Part shown: positions 35,269-47,598 of the stretch, piece after piece
How the letters are laid out: each line of letters starts with the position of its first letter
How positions within the stretch are numbered: the first letter of the stretch is position 1
Source: Paraspadella gotoi
Taxonomy: Eukaryota; Chaetognatha
Direction of reading: 5' to 3'
Assembly: GCA_051294375.1 (NCBI GenBank)
Contig: CM119266.1
Span: 6,899,431-6,963,430, forward strand
DNA: 64,000 nt
Position numbers and translations under genes: made by a program
The notes under the pieces: model-generated
Databases searched by the model: none
What the model was told of the DNA's origin: nothing
Seen by the model: the letters and a program-made list of their open reading frames with translations, nothing else

Positions 35269-37860
35269 AGTCAATGGGGGAAAAGAAAAGTTGAGAGCAG
35301 AAGAGAAAATTGTGAGAGTGGAGTGTTAACATTAAATTAATATGTACATAAATAATACATATGCATATTTTAAAAGAATACATGAACTTATTATTACAGA
35401 CTTCTAACAATTTCCATCGTTTTTGATCTAGACTAAAAAATAAATGTTCATTGCCAACACGATTTTTCAGCGAAAGAAGAAAGAAAGAAGGAAGAATGAG
35501 AGAGATAGGATTTGAGATTATGAGTGAAATAGCGAGACAGTTCGAATTTCAATCATGCTGAGTGAGTCATGAATCAAATCATGAAAGTTTATTCGTTCAC
35601 ATACAATTTTAAAACTAAATAGTGAAATTGACAGTGAATTCCTTTGATAGTATCAGCTTAGTAATGAATTGAAACAAGTAATAAATATACGTTAATAATT
35701 TTGGAATCGGGAACGAATGTTCGAGACAAGACGTCGACCCAATTAGCCGCTTGGATTGACGCAACCGGCAATAATTGAGAAGGTTTTTTCTATTTTTTCT
35801 TCACGTTTTAGTATTTCTTGAGTTTTTTAATTTATAAATACAATAATAGTTATTTTAAATCTAAAAAATACTAAATAAAAAAAATAATTTCAAGCTAGGA
35901 TAATTAGTTTAAAACAAAAACCTATAAATGTGGGAGATAAAATTGCATGGAGAGACGAAGCTAAGTTTTGTTTATGGAATTATAAAATTATATTATTAAA
36001 ATTAGGACTTTGGACAGGCTTTGGTGGTTTAAGGCCTCCATCACTCTTACAAGATAATGACATAGCAGGTCCCTGCAAGCTTTCAATTAAAACTTTATCA
36101 CAGTCTCGTTTATTCACTCCCAGAGTACCTGGCTTCCCTATCAATGAAGTGTTATTATATTATACTAAAACAAGTAAGTTTTTCTTCAATTCAAATTTAA
36201 AGGAAAAAGCTATTCAAGGAACGTTAGCATAACGGGCTTTGGACCTGCAGTGACCAGCCCATGTCACTGGCATGTATCACACCATGACCGTGAGGGGATT
36301 GAACCCGGAACTCACTTAGCTGGCCAAACCAACGGTACGAGCTGTAAGGGAGGTGAATTTATGATTCCCCACAATATCATCTTTTTTCCGAAAAGCAATC
36401 ATGGAAGAGTACAGAGTGGTCAACTTTTTCTCGTTAATACGAATTAAATAAGGCTTAGATATCGGCAAAACGTCAAAGCACCTTTTTGAGAGACTTTCTG
36501 TCTGCCTTCAGCGCTAGAACGGGGACCTGCTTGCTTCCCGAAATCCCGTGATTGAGTTGCCGTCTCATGTGGACGGAGTTGCTTGACTTTGTCCCCTGAT
36601 CTTTTTCTTTTTTATTTTCATTTTTTGTTCACATTTATTACATAAGATATTTTTGCAACCATTATCGCAATTATTTGTTTGCTCTGTTTTCTTTTCAGAA
36701 AAAAATATTAAATAAGTTCGTCCATCGGGCAGCAATAAAGACTCGCTCGGCAAGCAAAGGAGTCAACCATTACGACTTTAAAGTTGATTCGTTTTTTAAC
36801 CATTTTAACCATTTTTTAACCATAACCTGTAGTCAATAGTCATTGTATCTCCCCCCTGAAAATTCAGATTTTCTCCGAGTTAAAAATCCAAAAAGAAAAA
36901 AAAATGACATTCTGCCCTACTTTGATCTTTATTGCTTAATTGGTTTTCGAAACGAGTAAAACTCGATTGAGAAAAGATTCGAGTCAAGGTAAAAAAATCT
37001 TTTTTTGCTTCGGAGCGTTTTTGCTTTAGTTCGCTCATAGACATAGTAACATTTACTATGTTTACATTGGGTTTTTTTCCTCAGGTCGAAGAACTTTGCA
37101 GCTGTTTACTTTACGGCACGGCGCTGTTTTTGATATTAAGTGGGGAAAAAATAGTATATAATTTGCAATTTTTCATATAAAATATTCAGTAAATATTTAT
37201 AAAAATTAAATTGTTTCCCAAAGGAACGAAGGTCATAATTACTAAATTACTAATTAGTAAATTTTAAGCACAGCAGCTCAATTTACTCAGGAACAAACCG
37301 AGAGCACAACATCAACATCAACATCGAGTTTTCAAACATTTTTACCTAAAAAACTTTTTTTCTTTCGATTTCGAGTTATTGATGCGCGATGTCCCTGGTT
37401 TAAAGTTTACGATTAAAACACAATCGTCATCATCTTCATCATCATCAACCATGATCGATCTCTCTCGATCTTAACCCAGTCCGCGATGAATGATGAACCG
37501 AGCCTCGACGTGCGAGCGCAAACTCGCGTTCAAACTCATCCTCCGCCTTGAGCTCCGATGATTCGAATCGCTCTACATCTCTTTAGGATCGCCTCGTGGC
37601 TTCGCCAGTCAATGTAAATCGCTTTAAATCGCGATTAGAATCGTTGTGAATCGCTTGGCCACCGAGTTCGGATTCATAACCCCGTGCACGAAGAATCGGA
37701 GAATCAGTACGTGAATTTTGAACAACAACCACAACAACATTCAACAGTGCAACAACGTGCAAACGACTAGTCAAGACTCGAGCAAGAATTTGCTTTTTTA
37801 AAAAATTCATCTTGCAAAATCAAAATCATTTTACTTTTTCACGGACTTAAAAAAAAAAAT
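35269..37860. other. Intergenic
   Basis: AT-rich spacer. A SINE-like block lies at 36240-36360. The region 37270-37860 is GC-richer with caacatcaacatcaacat and is the likely promoter and 5' UTR of the ASB gene. An ORF at 35930-36232 has no recognisable features. Confidence 0.45.
36240..36360 (-). mobile_element. tRNA-derived SINE-like element
   Basis: On the - strand a good B box (GGTTCAATCCC) follows a weak A-box-like TGGCCAGCTAA at about 20 bases. GC-rich island in AT-rich spacer. Closer to a tRNA than the 31071 element, but no acceptor-stem pairing could be found. Confidence 0.4.
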
Positions 37861-39631
37861 ATGTCGAATCAACACAATCAAGTAAGCGTTGCACAATTGC
37901 ACATTGTTTAACTGGAACATAATTCGACTTAATATACATTCGTTAGTAAAAATTATTTTCTTTTTTTCCTCACATCACTCCTTTTTCCTCTCTTCCAGCT
38001 CCCTTCCTCCCGTATTCCCCCACCCCCTCCCCCCGAACGAATCCCGCGTCCCCCTCTCCACCACCCCAGGGGATTTCCAGGTTTCCCCGGGGGACGACAA
38101 ATTCCCCTGGGGGAACTTCAAGAGAGACTCAAGGAAAGGTTTTCCTTCTCGCGACAGGAGAACGAAGATTTCGTGGGAAGCACCGGCATTATCGTCGGTG
38201 AGTTGATGGACTCTGTCTCTCTTGCTATTTCTTTCTCTCTCTCTCTTTTCTCTCTCTCTCTCTCTCCTCTCTCTCTCCTCTCTCTCCCCTTTCTCTCTCT
38301 CTCTCTCAAACATTAATTTCGTGGAAGACACGGACATTATGTCGGTGGGTTGGATGACTCTGTCTCTCTTGCTATTTCTTTCTCTCTCTCTCTTTTGCTC
38401 TCTCTCTCTCTCTCTCTCTCCTTCTCTCTCTCTCTCTCTCTCTCTCTCCCTTTCTCTCTCTCTCTCTCAAACATTATTTCTTTTTATTCCATGCAGGCAG
38501 CTTACTGTGGAAAAGACGCCCAACTCGAGTCTCTCATAGAGAAAATTGCCAAAGGAACTAACCCTGACGGCGGCGGCGGCGGCGGCGGCGGCGAGGACGG
38601 CAGAAGCAGAGTCGTCAATGAGCTGAACAAACGCAATCGCTTTGGATGCACGGCACTGAGACTCGCTGCCACGAGTAAGTATAGTTAATTCAACCCTGAG
38701 CAAATCCTTACCCCAATTTCTTAACTCACCCTTGATACTCAACAGCCGGTCAACCCCTCTGCCTGACCCGCATCATCAACGAAGGCGCGGACGTCGACAT
38801 CAGCGATGTCAAAGCGCAGACGCCGCTCTTTGTCGCCATTGCCAACAACCATCTGCAATGCGCTGAGATTCTGCTCAAGGCTGGTGAGTTTGCAATGACT
38901 CAATTAATGACAATCTGTCATAAGATTTTGATCAAGGCTGGACAGTTTGAGCCGAGCTTCAATCCGCAACTGCAAATGATTTTTTTTTTTTCTAGCAGAA
39001 ATCAACATAATGTCTGGCACGTATAGTGCTTTGAAATGATTGCAACAAGTCCGATATTTTAGTTTGGCTTCATTTACTTTCTCATCACCCTTTGCCCCTT
39101 TAGGAGCGCACCCAGACGGAAATCCCGACAACCTGAGCACTCCTCTCTACATGTGCGCCAACGCGGGTTGGCTTGAAGGACTTGAGGTGAGATAAGTTGA
39201 ATCATTCGTTGTCGTCGTTGTTTAGTATAATACTTATTTAATATATGTTAACTTTATGCCACTATTTTCCAAGAACGATCAATTTTTATGCTTTAAACCT
39301 AAAAATTAACTTATTTCAGAATTTAAACGCTTTTCCGAAAATTTATCCTAGAAAAAGAAGCAAAAATATAATCGTTGTTATCCTTGCGCTTCACTTTTTC
39401 ATATCAATCACGTTTTTTTCCGATTAAACTAACTCTTTTTTTTTCAGCTCCTCATCCGCTGGGGCGCCTCCCTGAATCGCCCCCCTTACCACCACGCCAC
39501 TTTCCTCACCTCCCCGCTGCACATCGCCCTCGCCTACGGCAACCGCCATTGCTTCGAGGCGCTGCTGCTGGCCGGGGCGGATCCTGATCACTGCTGCGGC
39601 GGGCGACACCGAAGATGGTGGGGGTGAGGAG

Positions 39632-39723
<92 letters not shown>

Positions 39724-40690
39724 GTTTTTTTTTCACTTTGGCGAAGGAATGATAAAATTTGCGAATATGATATTTATTACTATTTAAGTTCACAACCAGC
39801 TCAACTTCTCATCCTCCTTCAAATTTCCCAAAGACATCCCCACCACCCCGTCGAACCAACGCGTCCGCCCGCTCCGTCCTCCGTCGCGCGGCGGCCTGGC
39901 GCAGCTTCCGCTCTACCACGTGGCGCGGCGCCACGGTCGCGGGGCCGACTACCTGCGCCTTTTGTTCGAATTCGGGGCGGACCCTTGGTCGAGGGACGAG
40001 GACGGGGCGACGGCGTTGGAGGCGAGAGGCTACGAGCAAGAGGGCGAAGTGGAAATTAGACCGGAGGAATTTTTGAGGAAAATAATGGGTCAGTATAGAG
40101 TTTAGGATTTATAGTACGGTGTGGTTAAGAAAACAAAATCAAAATCTTAAAATTACTGGATTAAAAAAAAAAAATTGTTCGCAATATAATTTGTTTGCTT
40201 TTAACAGTTCTTTACCATTACTTTACCTTATTTTTCTTTAACATTTTAACTTTTCTTTTTTTTAAACTTTTTTTTTCCAGTTTTATTTTAATTCTTTATC
40301 GTTTTACAAATTTTCTGGATCTTTTATCAAGACATCGATCCCATTTCTCACTCAACAGTCTTCACTCGTACACCTTTCACCTTTGTATTTGTAATTTCTC
40401 AAGGAAAGATTAAGTAATCCTTTGTGATGACATCTAATCATCAACTAAAATCTTCCCCTCCCCGTTCGCCAGCCGCCCCCCGTTCCCTGATGTCCCTCTG
40501 CCGGCTGAAGATCCGCTCCAGCGTCCTCGGTCCGGATCGGCTCCACCGGCTTCACCGCCTCGCCGGCGTTCTCCCCCCGCTGCTCCTAGATTACATCCGC
40601 TACAATCAGAGTAGCGACGTCGTCACGCGGTACGACGGCGACGCCGGAGAGAAGGGCGCCGCGGTTTTAAGGGGCGCCGCATCAGTTTAA
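37861..40690 (+). CDS. Ankyrin repeat and SOCS box (ASB) family protein
   Basis: Likely substrate receptor of a Cullin5-Elongin B/C ubiquitin ligase. Exons: 37861-37881 (MSNQHNQ), 37999-38197 (Pro-rich), 38501-38674, 38746-38883, 39104-39186, 39448 to 39617 or 39623, 39800-40088, 40473-40690; about 430 residues. Ankyrin motifs: GCTALRLAAT, QTPLFVAIANNHLQCAEILL, STPLYMCANAGWLEGLE, SPLHIALAYGNRHCFEALLL, ADYLRLLFEFGADP. The last exon is a SOCS box (RSLMSLCRLKIRSSV then LPPLLLDYIRYNQ), the family signature. Acceptor 38501 (tgcaggcag) is chosen because it alone keeps phase with the exon ending at 38197. The join 39617/39623 to 39800 is one base out of phase: an indel, or a missed splice site near the (GA)n intron. 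A polyadenylation signal aataaa is seen near 40840. Which ASB subfamily is uncertain. Confidence 0.82.
38165..38480 (+). repeat. Tandem duplication of an exon 3' end plus intron start in the ASB gene
   Basis: The block ttcgtgggaagcaccggcat..gtcggtgagttg..(CT)n at 38170-38310 recurs at 38319-38470 as ttcgtggaagacacggacat..gtcggtgggttg..(CT)n. The second copy keeps part of a donor (gtgggt) but no clear acceptor, so it is probably intronic. Confidence 0.7.
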
Positions 40691-42081
40691 AGCGTCAATC
40701 CGCGTTAATGTCATTTAATGTTAAACGTTGGGTCAATTTATTCTGTATTTTGGGGGAAATTCTTCTCTGTTCGGTCTGATTGCACATGTATGACTTTCCT
40801 CATACAATTCCCTATTATCGTTTCTGCCTTTTGGTTCAAAAATAAAAGTTCCGTATTAAATATTATTTTTACTTTTAGTAATACTAGAAGAAATTGTTAC
40901 GAGAATCGTTAAGTAAATATTTACAAATGTTTGAGCAAATCCTTTGGCAAATCCTCTCGAATCACAACAGTCGACATCAGGACCAGCCCGTTGCGTGTTT
41001 TTAGAAAGTCCCATTGTTTCCCGGGCAAACGATGGATAAATAATTAAATATATTTTTGTTCCCATTTAAAAAAACAAAAAAAATTTAAGGGTGTTATATT
41101 ATAAACTTAAAGTTATTAAATCAAGCTTTAAAATGAAATTAAACAAGGTTTCATCAAAGCATTAGTTATCTTGTCATTTTTCTTCATCCTCATACGAACT
41201 TGTAAATTGTCTCATTCTTCTCCTGCATTTCTTTCTTGTGATTTCCTTTTCCGCCGTCTTCGACATTCAGCTCTCCGCTTTTCCCTCCTTAACCCTTAAC
41301 CCCTAACTCCTAACCCTTAACCCTCCTATAATTTACTCCGTTCCTTCCTTCCCTACTCCATCAACCTCCTCCTCATATCAAATCATTTCATCTTCCTCCT
41401 CATACTTATCCTCGACTCATCCTCCTCCTCATCTCATCTTCCTCCTCATCTCATCCTCATCTCATATTCCTCCTCGACTCATCCTCCTCCTCGAGTCATC
41501 CTCCTCTTCATCTCATCTTCTTCCTCATCCTCATCTCATCCTCCTCATCTCATCTTCCTCCTCATCTCATCTTCCTCCTCAACTTGGTAGAAACGACTCC
41601 GCCGGGTCGATTCACGTTCTTCGTGTTCGTCGTCGCCGCCGTCTTCCTCGCCTGTTTCCCAGGCGCCGACCGCCTGATCATCGACTGAGTGGCCATCGAC
41701 TGTGGTCCCGATTGATGTCGCGGCGTCGCCTGTCGAAGATGAGGACTGATTGACTCGATTCAGAGCTCGCATTTCTTTTTTCCTCCTTTCCGTACGAATA
41801 TTTTTGGTCTATGTATTAAATTTATTTAATTAATCGAGAATTTCAACTTCTGAGCTGCGAAAAGAACTATTCTTTTCGTTGCCCTCTTAGTTATGTACAT
41901 TTTTATCTCTTTCCCACAATAAAAAAAAAATCCTTTGATCATAAACACTAAATCCAGATTCTCTCTAAACAACTCATTCACGATTCCTAATCCACAAAGA
42001 GAGATTTACTCCCTTTTCCCTCCTACTAGTACTGCCTCACTCATCATTATTAACAGCAACCCTCAACCTCCTCTCTCTCTC
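40691..42081. other. Spacer between convergent ASB and DEG/ENaC genes, with simple repeats
   Basis: Holds the ASB 3' UTR, a telomere-like tract (aacccttaacccctaactcc, 41288-41325) and a CCTCATCT minisatellite (about 41340-41590). A GC-rich segment at 41580-41772 reads on - as an acidic ORF (ETGEEDGGDDEHEE, 41545-41772) and on + as a hydrophobic stretch (FTFFVFVVAAVFLACF) before a stop. I could not link either to a neighbour by splice phase. Confidence 0.45.
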
Positions 42082-45000
42082 TCAGTGTCTCCCTCTTTCC
42101 AACCCCCTCGCCTGCGACGCCGTGTATCCCGACTCCTCGTCGGCGGATTCTCCCGCCGGGCGTCTTCCCCCTCGATGATAATATCTGCCGATCTGTCGAT
42201 CCTCGTCGTTGATGAAAGAATCGAGTTCGGACTCAGATTCTGATTCCGACAAATCCGCGAGGACGCGAATCTTCTTGGTCCGGACCTGGAGATGGAGACG
42301 GGGGACATGTAATAATGATATATTATGTATTGTATATAATATATATATATACGGGTCGAATGAGCGAGAAAAATTTCAAGGATCGGGAAGGGATAGCGCG
42401 CGGGGTGGGGCATGATAAAGTAAGAAGTTGTCACAATTGGTTGCAGACTTCGAAATACAAAAACCCTCCGTCGTTATCACTGAAAAAATCGCTTCTCCAA
42501 CACTCTCGCCTTTAGTCTAGTTTGAATGGCTGAACCGTCTAAAACCCAAACGAGCGTCACGGGTTCGATCACCGGACAAACGTGACGGAGCTGGTTTAAG
42601 CGCTATAATGAAAAAGACAGCCGAACCTAAATCATAACGTTAAATTGGGATTCGTCGAGTCAATGGCAACAATAATTGAATGCGTGTTTTCTATTAACCA
42701 TAACAGTATAATGTAATAACTGGGAGAAACTGAAAAAAATTGTTATAGTATGAAAGTTACAAGATTACTTGGTTCAACAATATTTTTAAGTACTTTTTTT
42801 TTAACAAAGTTTGATTTTATTTTGCAACGAATTTTATTTTAAAAGAGCAGACATGTTTCGGCTCACAATACGAGCCTTCATCAGCGCACATGAGTTATAT
42901 GAGTTAATCTCTCAAACAACGAAAAAGAAAGGATAATTACCATAAGTACTTTTTTAAAATTTTTATAAATATATTTACACACACAAAATTCATCTTCTCC
43001 ACCTTCGTCGTCTCTAACCTTGTGACAAACGACGCAGAGATTGACGAGTAGCTCGACGAACTCCATGAAGTTGAGGAAGCAGGCGCCGCAGAAGAGGCCC
43101 GCCTGTCCGCCCATCTGAGCGATGAAGAACATCGTCGAATATCCCTCGTCCTCTTTCGTCTCTATCACCTGAGGAGGTCGAGACAGGATTGTGACGGCAG
43201 CCAGATTCTTTGCGATGGAAGAAAGTTGTTTGTTTGTCTATCAAACGCGAGGAAGTTGTTTGTTTGTCTATCAAACGCGATCTGCTCGTCAGCGATGAGA
43301 AGGGGTTGACTTCTTAGGATGCCTTCAGTTTTTCAGCTAAATAAGACGCAATAGGCTGACCCGAGAATAAAATTTTTTAAAGAAATGTCAAAGGAGGCTT
43401 TCCGAATGACGAGCAATCAAAAAACATTTAAGATAAGATTAAGATGATTGTATGCGAAGTCTATGATCGCAATGAATTTCGTCAATCCACAGATCAACAG
43501 AAGAATTCGAACCTAAACTCACCAATAGATATAGAGAGACTGACCGACTTACTCTGAGACCGGACTCGCCTCGAGTTCGCTGACGGAAATCTTGATCTCG
43601 AACATCGATTTCCAATAGATGAACTGGAGCTCCTGCGGATCCTTGTCGAATTCGAAGATTTCGATCTTCGAGTAAGTCTTCACAATGTCGAAGGTGAGTA
43701 AACCTCAGAGAAAAAAAACGGTTGCTTTTGTTGCTGTTGTTGTTATTGTTGTGGTTTGTTGTTAAAAAAACGGTTGCTTTTGTTGCTGTTGTTTTTATTG
43801 TTGTGGTTTGTTGTTAAAAAAAAACGGTTGAGATCGAATTTGTGGATAAAACTGAGCGAACAAGGAGACTTCCCTCACCATGTTTGTAAAACTGTCCAAG
43901 TATGGCCTCCAACATCGCTCCGCAAATCTTGAAGGCCTTGTCCAATTTGACCTTCTTGCCGGGACCGAAAAGGGTTTGCAGGAGGGAACAGCCTTTCCCC
44001 GTCGCGTTGTTGCAATTGGGATAAGGGTACACGTATCTGCCCTTTCCCGAATTTGGGGAAAGAGGAGCTCGTCAACTTTTACCAAATCATGCCGATATGC
44101 GGACGAGGGAAAATATGGACAATTGGACAATGGACATGCCAACCAGACAAAAATAATAAACGAACAACAAGGATGATCTGATGAAGCAAGAACACAAGAC
44201 TAACGAAAAATTACCGAAAATTATCTAATAATAAAAATTTGCGCAAAAAAAAAAAAAAAACCAAAGCAAAAAACAAAAAACGAAAGAAAATAAGGAGGGA
44301 CCTCGGCACGAGACGATTAAGTAGATAGAGGATGGTGAAAGCGGGGCATCCGTCGAAGATATTGGGCGAAAAGAAGAAGCCGACCGGAGAATCGGCCCGG
44401 TTGAATCCAGGGTAGACCATCTCCGATCTATCCGTGGGATACTCTTCTGATTTCCAAAGCTGGGTATCAGATTGACTCACTTTTAACTTACCATTTATCA
44501 CCAATTCTTGACCCACTAATGACTCCCCAATGTTCCATCGGCAACCCATCATGAACAAAACCATCTACGAAACATCTGACCCACCAACGACCAACCGGTG
44601 GGCAATTCTTTTTATTCTCTTTGTGCAAATCCTTCTTTAAGGCCTCCATGGCGCATGCTAGTCTCTTGGGTTTGAGGCAAATCGGAAATTTGGATTCGTC
44701 CATGTAATGCTGCAAAGGACTCACGTAGTAGAGGCACCCACAGTTCTTCTTAATCGCTTGCCATCTGACGAGAAAAAAAAAAAGAGTTGTGCCGTATTTC
44801 TGAATTCATTTGCATATTTCAAAAAATAATTTATCTTTCGTTTCCGAGTGATCTCCTAGCGCTAGCCTGTTCGTCTGCAAGCAGCACTCGTTATCCATGA
44901 TGAACTTGTGCTTGGCGGCCAAGGGAAAGACTTTGTAGAGCCTTTTGTTGAGAGTCTTGGCCGTGATGCAGTGGGGTTCGGGACAATGTTTCTTCTTGTA

Positions 45001-47074
45001 GGCCAGGACGTTGGGTTTCTCGTCCCGACAGAGTTTTTTTGTAGTGAACTTCAAACGAACTGAGGGAAAAATTACAAATTTTGAAGATTCAGAAAACAAA
45101 GGGAATTTTTAGGCCACCAAGCCAAAGATCGACGATCAAAAACAATAGTTTTTAACCGTTTTTTTCGAAAAACCTAATATTCAAATTTATTTTAGAACTT
45201 TTACAGGACTTTTCATGAAATCTTCCTTATTCAAACTCGCCTTGGGTCTGTCTGCCCGCCTTGCAGTTGAAGGCGGAGCTAAAGTAGTCGAGTTGCGGCA
45301 TGGTCGGACATGGTGAGGAAAAAGCGACTCTTACGCCGGACTCGGCGTTCACCATCGGAAAGTGATCGTTTTGGTTAATGCCGGCGACGATTCGGAGGGT
45401 CACGCTCTTGTCCTTGCCGGTTATCTGCCATTGTAATAATAAATACATAGTAGTATACAAAATATACAGTATAAGTTTCATTAAAAGACAATGCCCATAA
45501 AGATAGTAATAATGATGAATTTGAAAAATTTAATCTCTTTCGAAATTCTGTAATATCAATTTCATAATTTCGTGTCAAAATCTCTTTACGTTAACCTTCC
45601 TTACCTTTAAATCCAAAAGCGCATCTCAATTAAATATCTGTCCCGTCACAAAGATATCGAAAGCGACCTTGAAATTGTTGCACGAAGTCTTCTTGGCCCG
45701 TGAGTCTTTGAGAGAGAAGCAAGTGCCGGCGAAGGGGGTCTCGAACTTCCTCCAGTACTTTGGCCCCCAACAGTTGGTGCCTCCCAATTCGCAGTCGATG
45801 ATCAAGTTTTTGAAATCGCTGAGAGGTCGGCGGAGGGAATGGCGGTGGAGGCGGGGGGGAGAGAGGTTTAGCAGGGTGGCGAAGGAATCGGAATATATCG
45901 GACATCGGTCAGTCGGGAAAAATGCTAATAATAGACTCTGGTAACGGCCAAAACAAAAATTACACAAAAAAGAGCGGGAAAGATATCATAGGGCACCGCA
46001 TCTCTTCCTCTCCTCAAGGTGTTTTTTAATTTTTATTTTTTTAACGGAGAATTAGATCGCCGTACGACTTAGTATCTTTCCACAATCCTCATCTCTTCGT
46101 TCTCCATCATTCCCGCCTTTGCTAACCTTCAATAATCAATAATAAACATTAAACAAAACCAACAGACAACAACTTTCCCCCCCCCTTCTCCCCGCCAAAC
46201 CTGGGGACGTAAGCTTCGATCTTTTTGCTTGAGAGAATCGAAGTGTAGATTTGATAGAGAAATCGGATCCTGTCGTCGATCGCCATGTGACCGGAAATGT
46301 ATTCCGACCCCTTAGTTTTGTAGGGCTGCATGGAGCATTGGTCTCTGGTGAAGATTAGCCCACAGGGGATTCGTTCCACGCAGTTCTGTCGATTAAGCTG
46401 GGCGGAGGGTGGGAGAGGGAGAGACGTGGGCGGGAAAGAAAAGACCGAGTTTACATATATTTTTTTTTCTCTAATAATAAATAATATTTTTTGAGATATA
46501 TTTCTAAAATGACGGGAGGATTGGGCCCCCATGCAGCGTTGTCCGCCCTCCTCGTGTTCTAATAGCACCCATATTATTCCACCAATGTATGTATAATGAT
46601 TGCACACACTTAGGATTCCGGCCCCTTCGAAAGGTAATAGCAGGAAAGTTCACAAGTAAAAAAAAAACGAGTTTGAATAAAAAGAGAATCAGAGATTAAT
46701 CACAGTTGCACCAAAAATGATAAAATAATTAATTCATTTATTATTATTTTTTTATCTCCCCCCGCCTCCCAATGTTTTTCTCTCAACCTCGTTCTCGGGA
46801 TTTTTCCGAATACATTGAGCGATGATCTGATTGTAGTACTCGGCCTGTCGAAGAAGCAGCGCCAGCCACTCTTCCGCCTCCGTGAAGGAGTTCGTGTTGG
46901 GGAAAGGCTCGCCCGGTCTGCCCACTCGACGCTGCGCTCGTTGAAAGCGATCGCTAGCTTTGAGTTTTCCGAACGAGAGGAAGTTCACGTCGCAGAGGGT
47001 CACCTGGCGGAGGAGTATGAAAAAACAGAAGAACTTTTTTTTACGAAACAAGTACAAATGTTAAAAACAGTTGA

Positions 47075-47158
<84 letters not shown>

Positions 47159-47598
47159 AAAAAAGAAAAGGAAAAGGAAAAGGAAAAGGAAAATAAAATA
47201 GTTACCAACAATTAAAAACAAGCTAAAACTGTAAAGGAAAGTTAGAAAATAAGGTCTCCCTTGACCTGAGGCAGAGTAAGCGAAGTCTTTTTGGCGATCT
47301 TTTTGTCAACGATGATGTCCTTGTTGGCCGTGTACCGAATGCCCAGTTGGACCAGCTGGTAAAAGGTGAGACAAAGAGCGAGAATGACCAGGAGAAACCA
47401 CAAGATACGCAGGACGAAGAACTTGGCCTTGAAGATTCGCTCGAAGCCGACGATGTGGGTGAAGCAGCTGAAGTCCTCCACCTCTTTGAGCAGCGCCCGC
47501 CGCAGGAACGTCCGCTCCGCCTGCTGTTGCAGCTGCTCCTTGTCCTTGTCGGCTTCCTCGTCGGTCGGAGCGTCGGCCGCCGACGTCGCCGTCACCAT
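42082..47598 (-). CDS. DEG/ENaC (pickpocket-like) cation channel subunit
   Basis: Trimeric plasma-membrane channel subunit; the family is usually sodium-selective and amiloride-sensitive. Exons from 5': 47598-47266, 47003-46788, 46397-46201, 45818-45650, 45424-45237, 45059 to about 44867, 44764-44596, 44459-44302, 44036-43879, 43703-43552, 43168-43019, 42285-42082; about 760 residues. Start ATG at 47598-47596. Features: N-terminal FTHIVGFERI, TM1 (RILWFLLVILALCLTFYQLV), VTLCDVN after TM1, finger and beta-ball cysteines, KKNCGCLYYVSP, then an unusually long stretch before TM2 (GGQAGLFCGACFLNFMEFVE). The tail is acidic/Ser-rich (SESESESELDSFINDEDRQI) and stops at TGA 42084-42082. The junction 45237 to 45059 is one base out of phase, and the exon ending near 44867 lacks a GT donor (aacag/gctagc gives the best protein, RWQAIKKNCGC). 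All other junctions keep phase. Confidence 0.88.
42528..42600 (+). mobile_element. tRNA-derived SINE-like element in a DEG/ENaC intron
   Basis: TGGCTGAACCG fits the Pol III A-box consensus and GGTTCGATCAC nearly fits the B box, spaced as in a tRNA. Flanks do not pair as an acceptor stem, so a SINE head or tRNA pseudogene is likelier than a tRNA. Confidence 0.5.
42850..42887 (-). ncRNA. Hammerhead-ribozyme-like motif
   Basis: On - the conserved core is present in order: CTGATGA, a stem-loop (GGCTCG, loop, GAGCC), then CGAAACATGTC. CUGANGA, stem II, GAAA and a UH cleavage site are the invariant hammerhead elements; stem III would be minimal, as reported for retroelement hammerheads. It lies in the intron between 43019 and 42285. 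Activity is inferred from motif only. Confidence 0.55.
43219..43285. repeat. Two tandem copies of a 35-bp unit
   Basis: gaagttgtttgtttgtctat followed by caaacgcga occurs twice in a row in the intron upstream of the TM2 exon. Confidence 0.85.
43706..43830. repeat. Two tandem copies of a 53-bp GTT-rich unit
   Basis: aaaacggttgcttttgttgc and the following GTT-rich run ending gtggtttgttgtt repeat immediately, directly upstream (on -) of the exon starting at 43703. Confidence 0.85.
47074..47165. repeat. (GAAA)n microsatellite
   Basis: Over 20 near-perfect gaaa units in the first DEG/ENaC intron, passing into aaaagg units. Confidence 0.95.

Noticed and set aside
35930-36232. A 100-codon + strand ORF in the intergenic region
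   Set aside because: No homology recognised, AT-rich codon use unlike neighbouring exons, and no splice or promoter context.
37450-37850. A minus-strand ORF upstream of the ASB gene
   Set aside because: GC-richer 5' region of the ASB gene; no domain and no splice context on minus.
41545-41772. Acidic minus-strand ORF as the true C-terminus of the DEG/ENaC gene
   Set aside because: The tail exon stops at 42082 and has no convincing donor before that stop, so no join can be supported.
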